A program made the translations under genes and the position numbers. Of a stretch of 64,000 nucleotides of DNA, positions 23,601 to 34,873 are shown piece after piece. The notes beneath the pieces were generated by a model. The model was not told the DNA's origin, did no database searches, and was given only the letters and a program-made list of their open reading frames with translations. Source of the DNA: Ephydatia muelleri (Eukaryota > Porifera > Demospongiae > Spongillida > Spongillidae); assembly GCA_013339895.1 (NCBI GenBank), contig JABACO010000107.1, positions 1 through 64,000 on the forward strand, written 5' to 3'. Within the stretch, counting starts at the first letter, position 1; every line of letters starts with the position of its first letter.

Positions 23601-24660
23601 TGCTCACATGAATAGGTTCATGTGTATCTCAGTGATCTTTGATGCTAACCATGGTGGCTCTTGCAAAAGGCATCACTTAAAGGAGGAATTGGCATATAAA
23701 AGAAACTCGGGATACAAAATTATTGCCGTGCAGCTGAAATGACTGTGTTAAATAAAAATGGTGGTACAATAATAATATGTGGAGGCTTGACAACAAGAGT
23801 TGTGTACTCATCATTTGAATCCCATATTTGCACTTTGCATCTTGCACAGCCTGATGTTAATAGCACTCAGTTAACAAACTCTGGATCACATGTTCATTTA
23901 TTATAATATGGCAGCCTCGACGGAAGACAGTCACTTTCTGTGTAAATTTCACTTACAAACTTGTGTCCATTTCTTCTCAACATCAAAAAGGACCCATTTT
24001 TTAGTAGGCTTGAAGCAACCAGGGTACTTCTTGTCTAGACATCATTAAGTGAAGCACAACTATTGGTGTATTGAACGCATTGTTGGACTATGTGTTGACT
24101 CAGACTGCTTCATCGGTCAGTAAGCAACATACGTGTAGCATTGAGGAGCAGGGCATCCAGTTCAGGAAATGAAATGTTGTTGGACTCTGCAAACTAATTA
24201 AACATAGTATGTTGATCGAAATGCATCTAACATGCATGGGATGTATACAGGAGACAATGACCCTAGTGACCAAAACATTTTTATGGTAGAACAAAAGGCC
24301 TTCAACAGACTATGTTTGGGGCTTGTCCAGCAAAACCATCTCGGATATTAGCATGTTTCATAAAGGTCTGAGTAACTATAATACTCACTAGAAGAGACAT
24401 GCAGCTAACACTACAAGAAGTGCCGTACTTGGGCTTGCTCCAATGTGCTGTCTGGTCATTACCTTGCAAATCAGAAGTAAGAATATAATTTGGATTAAAA
24501 TAATGATCAATACAAAATGTCATTCTTATTACGGACTTGTCCATGCATTCACCTGTGCTGGCATACTACCTTGTCAGCACATTAATTTGCTGGCATGAGT
24601 GAAGTGAAGCAATGGTTCAGGTATATAAAATTGCTTATTGCTTATTTCAGGCCTGCGTAT

Positions 24661-24782
24661 TAACCTTCAGTACATAATGGACTCTGTTAACCTCGATATC
24701 ATTCAGACAGCAGCAGAGCAGCCCATGCAACAAGCTGTAACTGTGGTGAAGTCAAACCCGACTGTCAGACTAATGGAGAGGT
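24661..24782 (+). CDS. Possible internal exon, unknown protein
   Basis: A tttcag acceptor precedes an open run containing DSVNLDIIQTAAEQPMQQAV and SNPTVRLMER, ending at a gtaattt donor. Composition and splice signals look exonic. I recognise no family, and no neighbouring exon could be linked with confidence. Confidence 0.3.
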
Positions 24783-25026
24783 AATTTGTACACATTCTAC
24801 AACCTAATTTACATGTCTATGAATGCATAAATGTCCAGTGGGTAGTAAGCAACGCATATCACCATGACTCCACATACCATTTAACTGTCCCCTGTTTGGC
24901 TGGAAGGTGCGGAAAGCACTGTTAAACAAAAAAGTTTATATTCTGCCATTGAGTACTAGTAGGATTGTTGGGATCTGCTCTATCTCCACTCCAGAGCACA
25001 TAATTGCTCAGACACGGGAGATATCT

Positions 25027-26506
25027 GTTACTTACATATTGTTTTGTTTGCTATATGGTCATTGTGGTTATGTCACTGCATGGCTGGGATGCATGAGTAG
25101 CACCATCTTGTGGCATATTGCACATCAAACCTATATTATCACAGATTGTGTGTCTGTGTGTGTGTGCTTGTGCATGTGTATTTGTGCATGTGTGATTGTG
25201 TGTGTGGGTGTGTATTTGCGCATGTTTGTGCATGTGGTGTGTGTTTGAATTGTGGCGTGTAGTGTGGTGTGATTGATGGTGTGTCACAGTGTGGTGTGTG
25301 TGTGTGTGGTGCACAGTGTTGTGTTTGGTGGTGTGTCACAGGTGGTGTGTGGTGTGTGGTGTGTGTGGTGTGGTGTGTGGTGTGTGTGGTGTGTGGTGTG
25401 TGGTGTGTGTGTGGTGTGTGGTGTGTGTGTGGTGTGTGGTGTGTGTGGTGTGTGGTGTGTGTATGTGTGGTGTGTGGTGTGTGTATGTGTGGTGTGTGGT
25501 GTGTGTGGGTGTTGCCTATGTAACCAATGTTGGGTGTGAATTAATTGAATTTGAAATGAATTTCAGAAGTAATTTCAAAATAGCTCCTTTTAGAACGACC
25601 ATTAATAACGAAGGATTTACTTATCTTGTCTGCACTTACACTTACACATGTGATGCATCAAATTGACAAACACCTCTTTACATATGTATAGGACAGAACC
25701 ATAGTACGCCTTGTATGCTCAACCACACACCTCCTCCCCTTCTGGCTCTGGCCTGATAGCATCTACAGACATACTGTGTTGGTCGGATGCTCAGTTCTAC
25801 ATAGGGGCAGCCAGAGCCAGCAGAGCTTCATAGGCATGGCAGGATTGATAAGATTAGAGCATGATGTTTACACATTATCATTCCCTTGACAATTTTTATT
25901 TAGTGCTCATCCCACAAATTTCAATGCCCAGATCATCTCCCTAAAGGGTTTACACATGGAATAGCACATTGACCTTTGGCGCTCTAACCTACACCCACCA
26001 ATAATCTGACGAGGAGTCATGTTGGATTTGACAAAACTTTAATTATTACAAAATGCATGTCTTTGTCATGCGCACACATTCCGTACGTGTACAAAACCTA
26101 TAAAGGAAACTGGGTTTCGAGAAAAACAGTCAAAGCATACATCAGCTGTACTAGTACTTTAAAGATTGATCATATTAGGATGCACTTCAGTTGCCCGTTT
26201 TCCCAATGTAAAAAAAGACATAGCAGGAAAGCAGCGCGAGAATCCTGCGAGCTCACAAAACTGTGCTATACTAGACTTGCTGAGCTCACGTGATTCCAAA
26301 GTATCGCAAGCGCCTTATATACACCTCATACGGTAGCGATTGTATGCACTTGTGGTGCATCGCATTATTTATGCACAATCTCCTCATCTAACAACGTGCT
26401 CTTAGAATAGCCTTTTTAAGGCCAAATTTATGCTCCGTTTGCTATCTTTTATAGCTACAGAGGTAAATCATTAGCAGTTACATAGATGTCTTCCACTTAA
26501 GTATAG
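25027..26506. repeat. Dispersed 1.4-kb repeat, copy 1
   Basis: Starts tgttacttacatattgtttt and ends gatgtcttccacttaagtat. The same sequence recurs in direct orientation at 38,706-40,080. It includes a TG/TGG satellite (25,140-25,515), a unique core (25,655-25,865) and a tail with a TATA-like ccttatatacacc and gcacaatctcctcatctaac. A segment around 25,990-26,125 is inverted relative to copy 2. It is probably a non-autonomous mobile element or a segmental duplication. No protein is evident. Confidence 0.8.
25140..25515. repeat. TG/TGG satellite
   Basis: Runs of tgtgtggtg and tgtgtgtg units inside the dispersed repeat. Open frames here (Val/Cys/Trp repeats) are artefacts. Confidence 0.95.
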
Positions 26507-26509
26507 CCA

Positions 26510-27150
26510 CAAAATCACATATCTGCATAGCATATGCCTACATGTGAATGCTTAAATTCGTTTATACTATAACAGAAAAGTAGCTTCATTTTTAAATGTA
26601 AGGATACTACAAGGCTGTCTACTCTCATTGAATGTGTGGGAAGTAGGCCCTCCACCCAAAATTTTTTGAAATTGGTTTGGTGTTCCATAGCAACGAACCG
26701 GACAACCAAATCCCTGTAGAATGTGCTATACACAAAGCACACTGACACCTAAGCCATACGATGCTGATTAAACACCTCTGATCTTTGTATGATATATAAA
26801 ATCATGTGGTCTTACCATACAAAAACGTGTCAGTTTTGTGGCTTGAAGACAGGTGACTTATTTCAGCATGTACAGACCGTGTGAGTTCTAAAGACTATAG
26901 CGACTCCCTCGATGGGCTAATACACAACTTTATCTGTATGGTACTTACATACTTGTACTCGTTTTTACAAAGACGTGCGTCACCAAATATTCCGGAGGTG
27001 TTCAAACCACTTTAAAAATCACAATTTATGCTGGCTATTCGATTACCTACGCATACTTATTCCAGGGTCATATGAAAAAGGTTAAAGTGTTGTGTGTTTT
27101 ATATCATGTATCATGGTTTCCATTTCTGAAGATGGCCCATGCGTACAAAT
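26510..27150. other. Unassigned
   Basis: AT-rich sequence without a recognisable gene, RNA or repeat. Confidence 0.4.
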
Positions 27151-27614
27151 TATATGAAAGCACTTAAATAATGTGCACAGGGCACAAGACGCCTAAGGGT
27201 TGCTGTTGCTGGTTGAAGACGTACATATACATATGCTAAGTGAGAACTAAGTTTATTTCTTTCTCTTTTGTGGTGGGGGATGGCAGCTATAACTTGTATT
27301 GGCATCCCAAGGTAAATGATAACTGGATTTAACAAGAAACAACTAATTACATCCTGAACATTTTGTTGTTTGGAAAACAATGGAGGATGATGGTAGTGGA
27401 GTGTCATAAGGGAATATTGTTTGCCCCTTCCTTTTTCCGTGGCAACATTGCAAAAATGCATCAAAGAAGAAACACAACTTGTACAATTAATAATCCTACT
27501 TCCCTTCTACTCTATATATAAAGTGTTATACCAAGAACACTAGTGCTATGTACCCTCATCTCAAAGAAACTCAGACTGTTAATTTTGTTTCTTCATTTGC
27601 CTTCATCAACGTAC

Positions 27615-27915
27615 GTGCTCAGTTGAAAACAAACAAAATTCCTTATGTTGCAATAGATTGTTTTACCCTCTTCAATAGCAGCTCTGCACATGTGCACACA
27701 CACACACACACACACACAAGCAGTGTTTAAAGTACAGCGACTACACTTAATGCACTCACAAGATGGTGGCAAAGTTGTCATTAGTGAGTATCATATCCCC
27801 GGCACATCTGTGCCACTCTTCCCCACTCCTATCCCAATGTTGGTACGTTTCAGTGCAATGGCATCATTCGTACCATCTCCAGTCATGGCCACAATCAAGT
27901 TGGAAGCTTGAAGCA
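27615..27915 (-). pseudogene. SPCA-type ATPase fragment, third copy
   Basis: Two adjacent exons homologous to those of the palindrome copies. 27,760-27,915 encodes [19 protein letters not shown] and [11 protein letters not shown], then suffers a ~10-base deletion that destroys the GRETGDM segment and the frame. 27,615-27,683 encodes AAIEEGKTIYCNIRNFVCF with intact splice signals (gcag acceptor, gtacgt donor). Homology with the left arm of palindrome 1 extends over about 27,340-28,400 in the same orientation (to about 8,400 there). The MQVLWINIIM exon has been lost. Confidence 0.8.
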
Positions 27916-28412
27916 CCTGAGGAAAAGAGTGAGTAGATCATTGTACAGCCCGAGGTGCATCAACTATCAATCATTGTAATAATTAATTGGCCATCCCAAT
28001 AGCATTTGGTATACATTATTTACTTTCCAATTTAATGCACAAACTAAACCAAGAGGTGTTATTTTGATAATGGCTGAGGGCAAAGTGGTGTGGTCAGTGG
28101 TTGGATTACCAGTCCATGTACACGCATGAGCAAAACACTGCCCTAATAATAAACGATGCAATTACGATTTTAACGATACATGGGTCCAGGTAGTACGACT
28201 GTCTCAGATATCATTTGAATTTACATGTATTGCTGAAACAACTGGACTGTACGCTGGATAATATATTATTTAGAGGAATGTTAACTTCTAATGACGAGCC
28301 ACCAGGAATTTGAACAGATTAGTTTTTTTATTTATTATTAGGCTGTTAACGTATTTACATTGGAATATTATTTTCAAATAAATTGGACAGTGACTAAGAA
28401 AAAGCAACCAAA

Positions 28413-28670
28413 ATGCAGCAGAAAAATCTGAAAATAGAAAATGCCTTATAACCATAGCCGGAAATATACAGTTTTTGGCAAGGCAAGGTATAGCTTTGCG
28501 TGGGGATGATAATGAAGCGGAATGTAATTAGTAATGGGTCTGGGTACGAGACTAATTAAATTCCGCTTCATTATCATCCCCACGCAGAGCTATACCTTGC
28601 CTTGCCAAAAACTGTATATTTTCGGCTATGGTTATAAGGCATTTTCTATTTTCAGATTTTTCTGCTGCAT
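28413..28670. mobile_element. Near-perfect 258-bp hairpin (foldback MITE)
   Basis: Arms of about 120 bp (28,413-28,532 and 28,551-28,670) around an 18-base loop, with ends atgcagcagaaaaatctg and cagatttttctgctgcat. It sits where homology with the 8,400 region ends. It is probably a young foldback element. A transcript would form a long double-stranded stem. Confidence 0.85.
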
Positions 28671-28689
28671 GAGCAGTTCTCCCACATCC

Positions 28690-30190
28690 TTTGTTCACTC
28701 AAATCAGTAAGGTGCTTTTCGCTCGAAAAATGAGGGTTTCTGTTTCAATGACAGATTAGTTCAACTGTTTGTTTGTACAGTCATGCAGTCTGTGTAAATT
28801 GACTGTTAAGCACCTTAACCCTTGTTGTACCATCTGCCATCTTTAACCCCCTTAATGGACACCTAATGCCCACTTTAACACCTGATGGCAATTCTGCTAG
28901 GTGCAAGTGGAAGCTGTGCCAACTATCTTTCAGGAACACTTTCAAAGACATTAATAGTGTCCAGAGCGACATGGACAGTTAGAATGTATCACCAAACCCA
29001 GTAGCTATGGGCTTGTGTAATGTATGATTGTACTTCTGCTTTGTCTTCAGCGCAGTAGAGCTGCTGAAGTGATTCTCATTGACCATGTACATGTGTACGC
29101 ACGTGCGCACCATATGGGATTGCATGTGATTTGCCTGTGGACTGGGCATACACTGATTAGCTCTTATAAGTAAAGAGCATGTTGTATACAAAATCTCCAT
29201 GCTCTCACCCATAAATTTGCAAATTTGGGTAGTAACCTCATAATTTCTTACAGATAGTAACAATCGCTGCTTTGGTGATATTAATCACTTTGTAGGTTCA
29301 TTTAAGCAGCGCTAACTTTACTTTGAGACACCATGCCTACTTCAGCCGTCATTTTGGTGCCCCTGGTTTTAGGACCGCTGGGGGGGGGGAGCAATTGCCT
29401 ACCCTCCCTACACATACACATCACCACTGATTACAAACAAACCAAGTCGATGATCTTCATCCGGTCTAATGTCTAATGCCAGAGCATGACGAGATCCCTG
29501 ATGCCAGCTACTGGAGGTTGTTTCATAGAGAACATTAAATTCTACATGTGATGTTTAATAGGTCATATTTATTGTATTATTTTTATTATTATTTATATCT
29601 GCCAAGTGCCAAATCATATTAATTTGAAGCACAGCCAATTAATACTTTCTGTAAAGTAAGCTCGCTATTTAACTATTTCTACTATTTTTACACAAGGTCA
29701 GTTACGTCTGTGTGTAGCGACTACGCTTGCATTTATGTATGTATGCGTAGAAGAAGGCTTATACATGCATGCATACAACGCAACTTTCCGTCCACCCTTA
29801 TTGCGTCTGCGTGCATGTGACACACAAATACATACGCATACAGCCATACACTTACATACCATGGTAGCACGGCGAAGAAAAAGCCTCTACTTCCCTGGTG
29901 CTTTTTGTAAGTTCCCTACTTATATTTTATCATCTTACTCCAGGCTTTGGGGACCACAGGCTACCCACAGCAGTCTCCACATCAACATTTAGTGTGTTTT
30001 ATTGCCATATGATTGTACTGATGATGCATTTAGAGTATTGATCATACTGTACTATTTTTTTAGTTATCGGCTTTTTAAATTACATTGTAGAGAGAGCACG
30101 TACGACTGTAACTCACTATGTTACAATACACGTACATGTAGGACATCCTATGCTCATCATCAATCACCATCACGGAATAACTACCGCTGA
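28690..30190. other. Unassigned
   Basis: No recognisable gene. There is a G run at about 29,380-29,389. Short frames lack motifs. Confidence 0.4.
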
Positions 30191-30667
30191 AGTTACCATG
30201 GGCGTCCCCAGGGGGGGGCCATGGCCCCCCCCCCCTTCCCACTTCTAATAAAAGTCAAAGTATTCAGTATTACTAGGAACATGCACCCCGGCCCCCTCCA
30301 AGGTCTGCTCCTCATGTATGGTGACCAGTACACCACCTCGTTGTGGGCCTCTATTGGCATACTCATACATATACATACATTCGTACATACATACACACAC
30401 ATACACACATATGATATTACATGTATGTACAGTACAAGCATATTGTAAAAATGAGAATAAATACTCTCCTGGTGCAGTTGTTCATGCGGATGGGAGTGCC
30501 AAGGATATTGCTGTCTGATAATGCATGGTATTGAATTTTGCTGCTTGTGATTTAAATATGATTTGATTTCTTTGTGACCTCATCACTTATTATGTGTATG
30601 TGCTGATGCTGGTGTGTGTGCACACGTATGTGTGCTGCTGTGTGTGTGCTGCTGTGTGTGTGCTTAC

Positions 30668-32640
30668 AGTTTAACTACACTTTTGAAGTTGAACCTTGGG
30701 AACTGTGGTGTGTTGGAGGAGGGAGAGGCCCACTGCAATGTCATTCTTCCTGCCTGGGCCTCCTCTGCAGAAGACTTTGTGTACAATTAAACACAGGCAG
30801 GTTAGTTATCTTGGTAAAGGTGCTCATCAATTAGAAGGCTGTACATTTATCACACCATTACACCTTTTCACCTAATGACCACACCCATTCATCTCATTAC
30901 CACACACCATTAGGCATTGGAATCTGAATATGTGTCAACCAACCTCCACCATTGGATAGGTACCTAATTGTGGTCACCCAGAGTACCCCTGCCAGGAGTA
31001 CCATGCAAAGAATATTCATTCACCATTATGTCCCTCCCAGGGAAAGAGGCTATCAATGCAAAGAACGTTTTCTATTACCTCACATACGTTGGAGCTGTGC
31101 GTCTAGAATCCATTGAGGACCAACAGCTTAGACGGGTGAGTGGGTGTTTATGTGGTGTGTGTGTGTGTGTGTGTGTGTGGTGTCACCAGGGATTTACTGC
31201 CATGCTTGCAACGGGGTGGGTTTCAGAATATATATATAAATATAGGGGATGGGCAAAAATAAAAGTCTTCCCTCTGCACTGTTAAATGGCATGCCGTGCA
31301 GTTTTATTAAATGGAGCAGACTAGCCCGATTAATTAATCGTGATATGGCACATATAAACCAGGGGTGGGCTTGTCAAATTAGAGGCAAACCAGGGGGTGG
31401 GAGTGGTAAATACCTGCCAGTTTGTGTGCTGTGATGGCATGCAAGTGTACAAGGATAAATTACACATACTTATAACTTTATAACTATTTGCCTGTTTGCC
31501 CCATACATTGATGTGTTTGACTCGAGGAACAAATCCGCCAGTTTGGGCAGATGCACACACAGCTGCTACTGGAGCCACACCCCTGTCGTTCTGCTCCCAT
31601 CAAGGTTAGCCCTCAGGTTTATACCCACATAACTGCCTCTGGCCCCTTACAGGAGCTCCCTCATCAGCCATTAAGACCTCAGGATGCTAGTAAGTACCCA
31701 CACCTTGGCTATGTCAGCACACCTTATTCTCCTTGTCCCCAGGCCTAGTCCCCTCAGATGCCCCTGTGGTGTTGGTGCAGTTGACAGAATCTCCCCACGG
31801 CTCCTCTATGCTGGCCGTGTCTTGCACACAGACCTACTCCCTCAACAGGTGGAATATCATTCCAGGTTAGCACAACACACTCTACACATTCATGTGTTCA
31901 GATTTGTAACATACATGACAAGGTTACATGTGTGTAACATACGAGGTTACATGTATATGAGGTTACAGATATACATCATATTAAATAAGTACATGTATTA
32001 CACTGTAATAGGATTGATGTATATGCCTTTGTTAAGCAAAAAATGTTTAAAATGTACCAAGTTAGCATGTTAGAGATACATTATATCACCATAGCAACCA
32101 CTGCTAAACAACCGAATATGGTATCATTGGAGGCTGACCCTCAGATATGTGAGTACCCCCATTGCCTGTCCATATGTACCAATCAACTTCAACACACACT
32201 TAACTCACACCACCCATTCCCACACCCCGCACACATGCACACATACACACGCACATACACACACACCACACACACATGCACACACATGCACACACACCAC
32301 CCATACACACCCATAGCCAAAGGTGGCAGGCCAAAGCTTGGAGTCTCCTTGGATATGTGATGGTCATACTGGTATGTTAGGGTGATGGTTATACTGGTAT
32401 GTTAGGGTGATGGTCATACTGGTATGTTAGGGTGATGTGAACAGTAGCTGCGCTGGCTGGCTTAGTTATGCACCGTAGGTACTCTGAGGACAAGGGGATG
32501 GCCTGGGGACTAGACAGCCACTCCTACCCCCAGGGACCCATACCCATTCTGCACGGTCAGTGACTGGTCTGGAGGCCATCATAGGTGTGTTACCTCTCTG
32601 GAGGCTGTGCCATCGTGAACTAGTGTACCTCTAAACCAGT
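30668..32640 (+). CDS. BEACH-WD40 protein, 3' part (neurobeachin/LRBA-like)
   Basis: Exons with GT-AG borders spell the second half of a BEACH domain. About 30,668-30,797 has NVILPAWASSAEDFVY. 30,914-30,959 has ALESEYVSTNLHHWI. 31,041-31,135 has EAINAKNVFYYLTYVGAV and RLESIEDQQLRR. 31,527-31,604 has EQIRQFGQMHTQLLLEPHP. The post-BEACH linker follows at 31,651-31,690 and 31,743-31,866 (PVVLVQLTESP, SLNRWNIIPG) and about 32,118-32,149 (LEADPQI). About 32,570-32,620 has GGHHRCVTSLEAVPS (WD40 start) followed by a stop. BEACH proteins act in vesicle traffic and membrane scaffolding. The usual N-terminal half, PH-like domain and first half of BEACH are not seen upstream. The stop near 32,620 suggests a partial or decaying copy. 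Confidence 0.7.
31217..31400. repeat. Dispersed repeat D1, copy 1
   Basis: About 180 bp (ttcagaatatatatata ... gatgggcaaaaataaaag ... ggcatgcc ... cagactagcccgattaatt) that recurs with divergence at 43,465-43,645. It sits in an intron of the BEACH gene. Possibly a SINE or MITE. Confidence 0.65.
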
Positions 32641-32759
32641 ACCAGGTGAGGTGACACACCCCTCCCCCTCCTCCCCATCCTTAGCTAACACACTGCCAAT
32701 CTAATGTACTAACGTTAAAGGTCAAGTCCCCAGACCACACCACACAATTAAGTTTTGCC

Positions 32760-32875
32760 TCTACACACACTCACACACACAAGACACACTCACACATAAC
32801 ACACACTACACACACACACTACACACACACACTCACACAAGCACACACACACACGCACACACACACACACACACG

Positions 32876-32922
<47 letters not shown>

Positions 32923-32925
32923 CAC
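32760..32925. repeat. CA microsatellite
   Basis: (CA)n with ct and cg interruptions, pure towards 32,880-32,920. Confidence 0.95.
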
Positions 32926-33683
32926 AGGTCCTACCTCCACGACAGCCTTGCTGATTTCTGCCCAATGTACCAAGTAAGCTTATCTGGGAGTTTACTGGAG
33001 TATACTAGAGTATACTGGAGTATCTCATGCACCATAATCATGCATGTTAGCTAATCAACACGTAGACATGAGGTATTGGTAGTGCCCAGTCCTATATTAG
33101 ATGTACATGCAAGGGGCGTGGCTTGCTCTATGTTTAGACATGTCACAGTCACATGACAGTCATGTGATGTCTTTAAAACGTGCTTTTCGTCCTCACACAG
33201 CAGATAATGGTGTGCTCGTTGCCAAAACTAAGATAAGTTACCTGGTATATGATGGGATTAGAATAACTGCACTCCTCCCTTCCCTTAATGCACCAAATTA
33301 GCCACAATGTTCTGAACCTGTCAGCGACACTGATACTCCATGCAGGTACATCCTTATTAGTGTTTATACTCCAGTCCTCTCAACCTGAGGTGTTGCATGG
33401 TCAGATGCTCAACTGAGGTGCATAACCAAGAGAACAAGAGTGCATGTGTATCATCAAGAAAGTGAACATGTGAAGGAACAGTATAGTGAATTTAAGCTCT
33501 TACTCTGACTAGGAAGTGAGCGTCCAGGTATTAGAAGTAAGGAAATGAAATATTAGAAAAGCGGGGGCGGATTACGAAGCTCTAACTCTCTTGAAAACAA
33601 CCACAGTGCAGGCAGGAGTCACTACACCATTCCATAATGAATGTAGTTAAGGAGCTATTTGTTTCAACGGAATTGCGTACAAT

Positions 33684-34720
33684 CATAGATTGAAGACCTT
33701 ACGGAACGGGATTGGCAACGCAATAGACCTCGCAATACATTCACATGATGCAATCATCGTTTCGCATGAATATAATAAACTTTTGGCGGGCCTTTTTAAG
33801 AGGGCGGAAGAGTGTGACCAAGAACTACAAGACGATCAGAAGAAGAGAGCGTTTAGTGATTCGAATACTTCTCTGGTTCCTTGTTGGATTAAGTGGCATG
33901 TTTTAAAGGCATGTTCAGTAACTTACCGTCGTCTGTGATGTTGAGAAATTCTTTGGTACTATGGGAAACGCGACTTTTAATACTTTGTCGGATTGGTGTG
34001 TCTATGTTTAGCGGCGTATAACCATGAGGCGGTATACAAAAGTATGGAAAAGTTCTGAAGTTTTGCATGGTTTTAGTTTGAAACCTGTATAACCTTTATT
34101 GGTGAAGCTACAACGACTTTAATGCCTTCCGCAGTGCGTGTCTTTATCGGATTGTTCCAAACCCTCGAGCGAACTTACAGGCTAAACAATACGATTAACG
34201 TATCGAAAAGGATTTCCTGCTTTGCATAGAACATGTTTTAGTCTCCGAGGTTGTTCCTGCACGAAAATGCTTTCATGTATATAGCAGTGCTTTTTCAATG
34301 TGGAAATATGACTATACAGGATACATGTATCGATATCGGCGAAGTCGGCTCTCTGTGCATGAAGAGAGAAAATGAGTTCAGAAATCGGAAACCCACCTCT
34401 CTCATAGTTTCTGTTGGTATATCTATCTGGGAGCAAACTAGGGCGTCCCAAATACAACAGCAACTGATGGTAGCCACTGTCATTGAGTCTATTCTCCCAC
34501 CAGGTTAAATTTCAGCTAGTCTTGAACTATATCATATGTGTTGTCTCATATATGTACATTGGATTTTAGGGTGGTTCAAAGCAGGAAGAAAAAAAACGTG
34601 AAAAAAACTAGCCATTTCCAAATAGCGCTACGTATGACGTCATAATTACGGCGAAACCATGACGGTTTCAGTGCAATGTATTGCGTTGCCAATCCCGTTC
34701 CGTAAGGTCTTCAATCTATG
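33684..34720. mobile_element. Unit bracketed by 42-bp perfect inverted repeats
   Basis: 33,684-33,725 (catagattgaagacc ... ggcaacgcaata) is exactly the reverse complement of 34,679-34,720. The 953-bp interior carries only short frames, one starting inside the left repeat (33,690-33,938, containing IIVSHEYNKLLAGLFKRAEE). Flanks do not show an obvious target-site duplication. It could be a MITE-like element or a recently copied inverted segment. Confidence 0.65.
34635..34642. promoter_or_regulatory. Possible CRE (TGACGTCA)
   Basis: A perfect 8-bp palindromic cAMP-response-type site about 230 bp upstream of the ATG at 34,874. It is a sequence match only, and an 8-mer can occur by chance. Confidence 0.25.
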
Positions 34721-34873
34721 GTACAATATGGCACGCCGAAAAACACAGAGGTACGAACATTAAAGCTTTATTGGCTTATACCTCTGCTTATACCGTATCG
34801 TCTAAGTATAAACCTAGTGTCCAGCCGTGAACGCACTATTTAATTTGTCAACCGCCGTTAAAGGGGTTAAAGG

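Larger units (their letters stand above)
19472..23984. repeat. Second palindrome (4.5 kb) abutting the first
   Basis: The left arm is 19,472-21,296 and the right arm about 22,172-23,984. Inverted landmarks: gatgttgagaag at 19,474 against cttctcaacatc at 23,973; the 24-bp repeat array (19,921-20,080 against 23,485-23,560); the CA/TG runs (20,330-20,415 against 23,160-23,245); and ttggtgcttctagctaaatg at 20,836 against its complement near 22,765. The spacer contains apex unit copy 2 and a MITE. The outer left edge lies within a base or two of the outer right edge of palindrome 1. Confidence 0.85.
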
